Shown here in pieces: positions 59,353-64,000 of a stretch of DNA of 64,000 nt. The translations under genes and the position numbers were made by a program. A model generated the notes under the pieces. It saw only the letters and a list, made by a program, of their open reading frames with translations. It made no database searches and was not told the DNA's origin. Origin of the DNA: Herbaspirillum sp. ASV7 (GTDB lineage: Bacteria; Pseudomonadota; Gammaproteobacteria; Burkholderiales; Burkholderiaceae_D); NCBI RefSeq assembly GCF_016429215.1, contig NZ_JAELUH010000002.1, positions 124,001-188,000 on the forward strand. Reading direction: 5' to 3'. The first letter of the stretch is position 1, and each line of letters opens with the position of its first letter.

Positions 59353-59486
59353 GCGTATTGAGTGCAGGCGCGGGGCTTCGGCCCTGCTCCTCGCTTCTCT
59401 TTGTGCGTGTGTGCCATCTGTTTCCTTTGCTCCAACTTGAAGTGCCACCGTAAGGTAACGCATGCTGCCCTCGCAGCAGGCGACTG

Positions 59487-59636
59487 ATGCGCCGCGCCCT
59501 GCTCTATCTGTTGATTGCGTACAGGCTGCTCGCGGACGTGGTGATTGCCTCGTACCTCGTCAGCGCGGCGTACCACAAGCACCTACCGTCCTGCGCCTGG
59601 ACAAAAGCTACCATTAACGCGACGGCTCAAAACTGA
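59487..59636 (+). CDS. Putative 49-aa membrane peptide (tentative)
   Basis: MRRALLYLLIAYRLLADVVIASYLVSAAYHK... has one hydrophobic segment. The ATG has only a weak ribosome site; an overlapping frame from 59462 (51 aa) has a slightly better one, so either may be real. Phages often have small membrane lysis or spanin peptides in such places, but there is no motif. Confidence 0.25.
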   Translation: MRRALLYLLIAYRLLADVVIASYLVSAAYHKHLPSCAWTKATINATAQN

Positions 59637-59642
59637 GCCGTC
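59621..59642 (+). terminator. Perfect 9-bp hairpin before the Rha gene
   Basis: GACGGCTCA (59621-59629) and TGAGCCGTC (59634-59642) with a 4-nt loop, no U-run, 16 bp before ATG 59658. May be an attenuator or operator for the regulator gene. Confidence 0.45.
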
Positions 59643-59657
59643 CTCCCAAGGATACAT

Positions 59658-60134
59658 ATGACCACACCTACTCTGATCGTAGCAGGCCCGACCATGACTA
59701 CCGTTGAAATCGCCATGCTCACCGGGAAGCGTCACAAGAACGTCATGCGAGACACCCGCCAGTTGCTGGAGGAACTGCACGGCGCGGGCAATCTCCTCAA
59801 ATTTGAGGCCACCTACCGCAATGGGCAGAACAAGGAGCAGCCGGCCTTCGCCCTGCCGTACCGTGAAACCGTGATCCTTGTTTCTGGCTACAACCTCCAG
59901 ATACGGGCCAAGATCATTGATCGCTGGCAAGAGCTAGAGAAGGCGACGAAGGCACCGCCCCTCAACCTGAATGACCCGGCTTCCTTGCGCACTGCCCTTT
60001 TGGGCTACACGGAGAAGGTGCTTCAGCTGGAAGCCACGGTGGCCGAACAGGCACCGAAGGTGGAAGGCTTCGAGCGTATCGCGGACGGTCACGGCGCACT
60101 GACCACGGGGACCCGTGCCGGGATGCTACAGTAA
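59658..60134 (+). CDS. Rha-family phage regulator, C-terminal domain truncated
   Basis: 158 aa. The N-terminal pRha domain is intact (TMTTVEIAMLTGKRHKNVMRDTRQLLEELHG, KFEATYRNGQNKEQPAFALPYRETVILVSGYNLQIRAKIIDRWQELE). It continues into the usual linker of Ant/KilAC antirepressors (LLGYTEKVLQLEATVAEQAPKVEGFERIADGHG) but stops after 12 unrelated residues, where the ~100-residue KilAC domain normally begins. Either a truncated regulator or one that exchanged its C-terminus for the HEPN gene that starts 26 bp later. Confidence 0.8.
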   Translation: MTTPTLIVAGPTMTTVEIAMLTGKRHKNVMRDTRQLLEELHGAGNLLKFEATYRNGQNKEQPAFALPYRETVILVSGYNLQIRAKIIDRWQELEKATKAPPLNLNDPASLRTALLGYTEKVLQLEATVAEQAPKVEGFERIADGHGALTTGTRAGMLQ

Positions 60135-60160
60135 GGCCACCAATAAAAGCTGAACGGGGA

Positions 60161-60946
60161 ATGGCAATGGGCAAGACACCCACAGAACACGCGCACATCA
60201 ACAACTTCGCCATCCGCTGCTTTCGGGATACGGGCGATGGGGACTATATTGCAGCCAGGATGGCCTTTCGAGCACGCCTGTTCCAGCAGTTCCTGTGGTC
60301 AGCAGAGCAGGCCATCGAGAAGTACCTCAAATGCGTTCTAATGCTGAATCGTAAGAAAGCGGATTTCGGACACCAAATATCAACGGGGCTATCCAGAGTG
60401 AATAGCGAACTACCTTTCAAGATAACGTTAAGTCCGCAAGAAGAAAGAGTGTTCGAGCGAATCGCGGCGCAAGACGCAGATAGATACTTAACCCTGTCCT
60501 ACTTTATAGAAGGCACTGACCTACCTTGGTTCGATGCCGTGGTGTGGAAACTGCGCCAATACTGCCAGCCGCTTGATATCGCCGACATTTACTCTGCCCC
60601 AAGCCAAGAAGAGATGAATAAAGGCATCATGAGGATAGAACGCCTGCTTGCAGAGAAAAGGCCGTCTGCGCCGGAATGTGCCATCGAAGGTGGATTTATT
60701 GAGGAAGTCATAAGCAAAAAAGGCCATCCGGCCAGAGAACACCTGCTTTGGCACAATCTATATTTCACAACACGGCGACGGAGTTCCGTGAGGGTAGCTA
60801 CAGGCTTCACCGCAAGGAACTCCCCCTTTTGGCTCAAGCCAGAACTGCTGGACGAGGTGGCGAAGTATATGTACATCCCTAAGGCTTACATTCGGGCGTA
60901 TAAGGAGCGTGCTGCCCGCGTGGCCGAGGAACGAGCAAAAGGTTGA
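60161..60946 (+). CDS. HEPN-domain protein
   Basis: 261 aa. N-terminal HEPN-like bundle (DYIAARMAFRARLFQQFLWSAEQAIEKYLKCVLMLNRKKADFGHQISTGLSRV) with the AEQAIEKYLK helix and a following RKKADFGH that fits the Rx4-6H pattern. Rest is helical with basic patches (RIERLLAEKRP, TTRRRSSVRVATGF, KAYIRAYKERAARVAEERAKG). HEPN proteins are often RNA-cleaving toxins or abortive-infection factors. ATG 60161 or 60167 may be used. Right after the truncated Rha gene; no nucleotidyltransferase (MNT) partner is adjacent. Confidence 0.65.
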   Translation: MAMGKTPTEHAHINNFAIRCFRDTGDGDYIAARMAFRARLFQQFLWSAEQAIEKYLKCVLMLNRKKADFGHQISTGLSRVNSELPFKITLSPQEERVFERIAAQDADRYLTLSYFIEGTDLPWFDAVVWKLRQYCQPLDIADIYSAPSQEEMNKGIMRIERLLAEKRPSAPECAIEGGFIEEVISKKGHPAREHLLWHNLYFTTRRRSSVRVATGFTARNSPFWLKPELLDEVAKYMYIPKAYIRAYKERAARVAEERAKG

Positions 60947-61016
60947 CGACGGTATACAGCCCCGCGTAAACTGCCATCCGTCGCGGACAAAGACGCGACC
61001 TGGGGTGAGAGCCAGA

Positions 61017-61169
61017 ATGACAGAAGCGGGCAACCGCCACTCGGCGGTATTTTTACGTCCATACCTTGTTGTGCCTTCTATGGGCGGCAGTGGTGAGGAG
61101 GCTTCGGCCTGCCGGTTTCCTTTGTCACCGGTCTCTCAACCCTCGCCATTTGCTGCCCACCCCGTGTGA
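61017..61169 (+). CDS. Ash/Icd-like small phage protein (candidate)
   Basis: 50 aa (MTEAGNRHSAVFLRPYLVVP...). The start AGNRHSAVFLRP resembles ORFs annotated as Ash/Icd-like phage proteins found in P4-type satellites, where the coding region also begins with a terminator hairpin. A weak GAGAG ribosome site. Expression depends on reading through the internal terminator. Resemblance is by eye only. Confidence 0.4.
   Translation: MTEAGNRHSAVFLRPYLVVPSMGGSGEEASACRFPLSPVSQPSPFAAHPV
61033..61054 (+). terminator. Intrinsic terminator inside the Ash-like ORF
   Basis: ACCGCC (61033-61038), loop ACTC, GGCGGT (61043-61048), then A and TTTTT. Lies 16 bp after the ORF's ATG, as in P4-type immunity regions that use premature termination. 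Confidence 0.6.
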
Positions 61170-61208
61170 GAGCGGGATGCGCGGTTCTTCACCGACAAAG
61201 GAGGCGCT

Positions 61209-61322
61209 ATGCCAAGCATCATCACGTCCGTATATCTCAGGGCGACATTCTCCACTCCCGCCGATAGCCATCACCAGCAGGACTCATTCTCCGCCCTTGC
61301 AGCAGCGCAGGAGGTCGCATGA
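61209..61322 (+). CDS. 37-aa island peptide
   Basis: MPSIITSVYLRATFSTPADS... with an excellent ribosome site (AAAGGAGG, 4 bp before ATG). Its stop overlaps the next ATG (ATGA). Unknown, no motif. Confidence 0.5.
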   Translation: MPSIITSVYLRATFSTPADSHHQQDSFSALAAAQEVA

Positions 61323-61528
61323 AGGTCTATGCACGCGGTAAGCACCGCATGAACGTGTACGACCGCTGTGGTGACACCATGCCCCACCGTTGCTACAACA
61401 GTAGCACCAGTTGCGCCAATGCAGCATGTGCACTGCGCGGGCGCGGGTACTGGGCAAGGACTGTAACCGTGACTGATTCTGGGACGCGCTACGACCCTTT
61501 GAGGTACATCGGGAGAGCCGCAGCCTAA
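61319..61528 (+). CDS. 69-aa Cys-rich island protein
   Basis: MKVYARGKHRMNVYDRCGDTMPHRCYNSSTSCANAACALRGRGYW; five cysteines between residues 17 and 38 (DRCGDT, HRCYN, TSCANAACAL) may bind zinc, and the tail is basic. Overlaps the 37-aa ORF by 4 bp (ATGA), so coupled. Convergent with the integrase gene. No family recognised. Confidence 0.5.
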   Translation: MKVYARGKHRMNVYDRCGDTMPHRCYNSSTSCANAACALRGRGYWARTVTVTDSGTRYDPLRYIGRAAA

Positions 61529-61577
61529 CTGGTATTCCGTCTACCGATAAGTAAGCCCTGCCTGAGACGAACGCAGT

Positions 61578-62660
61578 TTAGTCGAGCTTCAGAGCTAGCT
61601 TAGACGCCTCAAGGTGTGTGTATCGTTGAAGCATACGCATGTCCTTGTGGCCGCTGATAGACGCTACCTCTATTGGATGAAGCCCCTTCTCAAAGAGCCG
61701 TGTCACCGCCTCGTGTCTCAAATCATGGAAGCGCAAGTCCTCGATTCCTGCGCGCTTACGGGCATTCTGGAAGGCTCGCTTAACTGCCTCGCCGGTCACT
61801 CCGGGGAATACAGGGCCAGCACGATCCGACGTTGGCTCAATGAGCGCAAGCCTTCGCAGCAACGCAATTGCTCGCATGGAGAGCGGCACAGTCCTGTGGT
61901 CGCCGTTCTTCGTGTCGGGTAGGTGCGCCGTGCGCTTATCCAGATCGATATGCCGCCAATCGAGCGACACTATCTCTCCTTGGCGCATGGCCGTCTCGAT
62001 GGCAAACAGAATAATGGAGGACAGGAAGCCGCCCTGTGCCGCCTCAGCAGCCAGAAGCAACCGATCTAACTCATTACCACGTAGTCGCCGTATCCTACCC
62101 TTAGAGAGCTTCGGCTTGCGCGGCAGCGCGAACGGGTTACTTGCCAACATCAGCCCCCATTCTCTCCGTGCCATGTTAATCACGGCCGACATGAGGTGCA
62201 TCTCACGGGTCACGGTATCGGGGGCGACTTCCACCAAACGACGGTCCCGCCATTGCGCAATGATCGGCGGAGTGAGGCTGCCCACCGCGTGACTTGAGAT
62301 ATTGTCCCGCATCAGCTTACCAAGCCGCAGCACTTCACTCTCAGCTGACTTCTTCGATGGTGATATAAGGAAACTGTACTGTGCCATAAGATCGCGGAAC
62401 GGCGTTGCTCCCGAAAACAAAGCCGGCTCTGGCGGCGCGGGGATAGAAGGGGCTGGGGGCCGCAATTGCCGTTTCCTTGGCCGTGACTCTTCCCGCAAAT
62501 TCGCGTTCTGCCGTAGCTCGGCCTCCACCGCCTCGATCCATTGTTCGGCAGCCTCTCTTGAGGGGAAGGTCTTCGAACGTGCCGGGTAGCCCTCTAGGCG
62601 CACACGAGCTTGGTATGTGGTCACCCTCTTGTTATCGTCCCGTACTTGGATCGTGCCCAT
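61578..62660 (-). CDS. Tyrosine-family site-specific integrase
   Basis: 360 aa from ATG 62660 (MGTIQVRDDNKRVTTYQARVRLEGYPARSKTFPSREAAEQW), with GAGGAGAG upstream. N-terminal arm-binding domain, core-binding SAM-like region (FRDLMAQYSFLISPSKKSAESEVLRLGKLMRD), catalytic domain with arginine in ETAMRQGEIVSLDWRHID, HDLRHEA (HxxR), SGHKD and the nucleophile tyrosine in RYTHLEASKL. Would integrate/excise the island, likely at the tRNA-Arg. Reads away from the next ORF and convergent to the Cys-rich ORF. Confidence 0.93.
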   Translation of the reverse strand: MGTIQVRDDNKRVTTYQARVRLEGYPARSKTFPSREAAEQWIEAVEAELRQNANLREESRPRKRQLRPPAPSIPAPPEPALFSGATPFRDLMAQYSFLISPSKKSAESEVLRLGKLMRDNISSHAVGSLTPPIIAQWRDRRLVEVAPDTVTREMHLMSAVINMARREWGLMLASNPFALPRKPKLSKGRIRRLRGNELDRLLLAAEAAQGGFLSSIILFAIETAMRQGEIVSLDWRHIDLDKRTAHLPDTKNGDHRTVPLSMRAIALLRRLALIEPTSDRAGPVFPGVTGEAVKRAFQNARKRAGIEDLRFHDLRHEAVTRLFEKGLHPIEVASISGHKDMRMLQRYTHLEASKLALKLD

Positions 62661-62867
62661 ACAACTCTCCTCGGAGTGGAATCGTCGCGGGGCAAATCCT
62701 CGTATTAGGCAGCGCCTCTCAGCCCGTGTGGGCGACACCAACGCCCTTGAGTGCGTGTGGGGTGAAGGCTTCTAGTGTGCCACAAACTAGGTTGAACATG
62801 CTCATTGGACAGCACACACTCAATCCGACGGATAGAATAATCAAATACAAACAGAACGGATGCTGAC

Positions 62868-63506
62868 ATGTGGTTGACAGCAATGTGGGGATTTCTGGGG
62901 CTGGCAGCGGGGACCGGCCTGACTTGGGTATCAATGTATGGATCACAGGAGAAATGGGGAAGCGTGCTAATTGTCACGACTTCGTTACTAGGACTAGCCA
63001 CTCTCTTCTGCTTTGTCATGATGCTTTTGGGGATTGTCCGGAAGCGGTCTCATGGCGGCCCGAAAATGGAACTGTTGGTGGGACAAGAAGGGCCGTATGT
63101 TGAAACACGTAGCCATAATATCTATAACCTGTCGAAAACGGTACTGATCGGGGTAAAGAACTCGGGGAGTACCTTGCTCACCAATTGCAAGCTGGAGTTT
63201 GAAGCCACCGACAAGGACAGCGCCAAACAGCAAACTTGGCACAGAGATGGTCCGTTCAGCCTAAACATTGGAGAGGAGCGTCTTATCAGCCTCGCTATGT
63301 ATGGCGAGCCGGTTCCTCCACATCCTCAGGGCACGGACAGAATTCAGCTCAGTGCGTTGCCAAGCTCCTACCTCTGGCGAGCCCCCGCACTACCGTTGGC
63401 GGGCGGGGTCGTCAAAGTCATCGCATTTAGCAGCGAAACACCACCGTGTGAACTGTATTGCAAGCTATGGGTAGAAAACGAAAAACTGAAATGGGAGAGG
63501 CTATAA
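62868..63506 (+). CDS. Small membrane protein between two integrases, unknown
   Basis: 212 aa with two N-terminal membrane segments (WGFLGLAAGTGLTWVSM and VLIVTTSLLGLATLFCFVMMLLGIV), short basic loop RKRSHGG, then a ~140-residue beta-rich domain (MELLVGQEGPYVETRSHNIYNLSKTVLIGVKNSGSTLLTNCKLEFEATDKD). No family recognised. Occurs as an isolated gene between two integrase genes: a typical cargo (moron) position, possibly superinfection exclusion or defence. Confidence 0.65.
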   Translation: MWLTAMWGFLGLAAGTGLTWVSMYGSQEKWGSVLIVTTSLLGLATLFCFVMMLLGIVRKRSHGGPKMELLVGQEGPYVETRSHNIYNLSKTVLIGVKNSGSTLLTNCKLEFEATDKDSAKQQTWHRDGPFSLNIGEERLISLAMYGEPVPPHPQGTDRIQLSALPSSYLWRAPALPLAGGVVKVIAFSSETPPCELYCKLWVENEKLKWERL

Positions 63507-63511
63507 GCGAA

Positions 63512-64000
63512 TCAGGCGAGCTTCTGTACGAGCTTGGACACGTCGAGGTGCGTGTAGCGATCTAGCATAGCCAGCGTCTTGTGTCCGGTAATCCGGGCCA
63601 CCTCAATGACGTTCAGCCCCTTCTCGAACAGCCTACTCGTGGCCTCGTGGCGCAAGTCGTGGAAGTTGACTTCCACCATGCGGGCGCGAACGGCTGCACG
63701 CTTGAATGCTTGGGTTACTGAGTCCGGCGCAAGCGAGAAGACCTTCCCGACATCCTCCGGCCCCATGCCTTCCAGTAACTCTAGGGCCACAGTAGACAGC
63801 GGCACCGTCCGTGGCTGGTCGGTCTTAGTCTCGGGCAGGTACACAGACCTCCGCTGTAGGTTGACGTGCTCCCAACGGATGCCGACTATCTCGCCCCTCC
63901 GCATGGCGGTCTCTACGGCGAACCGGATGATGACCTTTAGTTCCGGGGACTCTGTTGCGGCCACGAGTCTGTCCACATCCTCGGGAGGCACACGCATATC
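63512..64000 (-). CDS. Second tyrosine integrase (partial, cut by right edge)
   Basis: Catalytic C-terminal half in view (about 160 codons): FAVETAMRRGEIVGIRWEHVNLQRRSVYLPETKTDQPRTVPLS, HDLRHEATSRLFEKGLNVIEVARITGHKTLAMLDRYTHLDVSKLVQKLA. R, HxxR, H and Tyr catalytic residues are all present. Closely related in organisation to the integrase at 61578-62660 but not identical. The start lies beyond the window. Indicates a tandem element or a two-integrase element. Confidence 0.88.
   Translation of the reverse strand, partial: DMRVPPEDVDRLVAATESPELKVIIRFAVETAMRRGEIVGIRWEHVNLQRRSVYLPETKTDQPRTVPLSTVALELLEGMGPEDVGKVFSLAPDSVTQAFKRAAVRARMVEVNFHDLRHEATSRLFEKGLNVIEVARITGHKTLAMLDRYTHLDVSKLVQKLA

Larger units (their letters stand above)
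51800..64000. mobile_element. Phage-derived integrated island downstream of tRNA-Arg (right end outside window)
   Basis: Starts at the tRNA-Arg 3' end and holds a TIR-like defence candidate, a resolvase with res array, small coupled ORFs, an internal virion-like protein, a Rha-type regulator, a HEPN gene, an Ash-like ORF and two tyrosine integrases reading leftwards. GC is visibly lower and codon use more relaxed than in the flanking operon. No second copy of the tRNA 3' end (attR) was found before the window end, so the element, or a tandem of two, continues to the right. No capsid, terminase, portal or replication genes are visible. Confidence 0.8.

Noticed and set aside
59462-59617. 51-aa ORF overlapping the 49-aa membrane peptide
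   Set aside because: It has a usable ribosome site but the peptide is Pro/Arg-rich without any structure; neither frame can be proven, so only the hydrophobic one is listed at low confidence.
60909-61169. 86-codon version of the Ash-like ORF
   Set aside because: Its first 36 codons overlap the HEPN gene end and show no conserved content; the 50-aa form from 61017 fits better.
62700-62870. Search for a right attachment site (copy of the tRNA-Arg 3' end) near the first integrase
   Set aside because: No stretch similar to the tRNA T arm/acceptor 3' end was found here or elsewhere up to the window end.
51800-64000. CRISPR array
   Set aside because: The repeats at 54463-54669 are imperfect and the units are not separated into constant repeats and unique spacers; no cas gene is present.

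Overview
The first ~51.7 kb looks like the chromosome of a GC-rich betaproteobacterium, most plausibly Herbaspirillum or a close Oxalobacteraceae relative. This is inferred from codon use, gene content (assimilatory nitrate operon, taurine catabolism, amine oxidase, MCE transport) and protein style; no 16S gene is present to confirm it. The last ~12 kb (51.8 kb to the right edge) has lower GC, many small overlapping ORFs and phage-type genes, and begins directly after a tRNA-Arg gene. It reads as an integrated phage-derived island that continues past the window.

Layout of the chromosomal part. 1-4.7 kb: a homodimeric pyruvate dehydrogenase E1 (aceE, cut by the left edge), a divergent MarR regulator, a second protein resembling only the C-terminal half of AceE with the thiamine-binding half missing, and a Gdx/SugE-type SMR exporter. 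Nearly identical ATTGCAAwTGCAAT-type operators lie in both intergenic regions. 4.8-9.9 kb: a LytS/LytTR-type two-component pair, a sterol-desaturase-family protein, a secreted CHRD protein, a secreted DNA/RNA endonuclease and a PaiB-like protein. 10-12.6 kb: a membrane EAL-domain phosphodiesterase. 13.2-25.3 kb: an AraC regulator, a DUF1329/DUF1302/RND/YCF48 envelope export cluster, an aldehyde dehydrogenase and a periplasmic copper/TPQ amine oxidase. 25.5-29.1 kb: a complete MCE (Mla/Pqi-like) lipid transport operon. 29.1-37.8 kb: CidA/LrgA-CidB/LrgB, then a taurine cluster (TauE/SafE exporter, TauABC, MocR-type TauR, TauXY dehydrogenase). 38-42.7 kb: FetAB-like exporter, a PEBP-family protein, an AraC regulator, MgtC-like and YnfA-like membrane proteins. 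42.9-51.5 kb: the nitrate assimilation operon (NasA/NarK transporter, NirB, NirD, a flavoprotein reductase, nitrate reductase), with a sigma-54 promoter and a leader holding two A1/G4 hexaloop hairpins plus a terminator, the expected target of an ANTAR antiterminator. tRNA-Pro(TGG) and tRNA-Arg(TCT) close the core region.

The island (51.8-64 kb) carries, in order: a TIR-like (PF10137-type) plus winged-helix fusion protein, a helical unknown protein, a serine resolvase preceded by a three-subsite res-like array, a 52-bp repeat array feeding a mini-leader ORF and a coiled-coil/HTH protein, several small unknown proteins, a zinc-ribbon protein, a leader with a boxA-like antitermination sequence, a T7 gp14-like internal virion protein, a Rha-type regulator that stops inside its C-terminal domain followed by a HEPN protein, an Ash-like small ORF containing a terminator hairpin, and two related tyrosine integrases separated by a small membrane protein. 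No capsid, terminase, portal or replication gene is visible, so within the window it looks like a satellite or decayed prophage carrying candidate defence genes.
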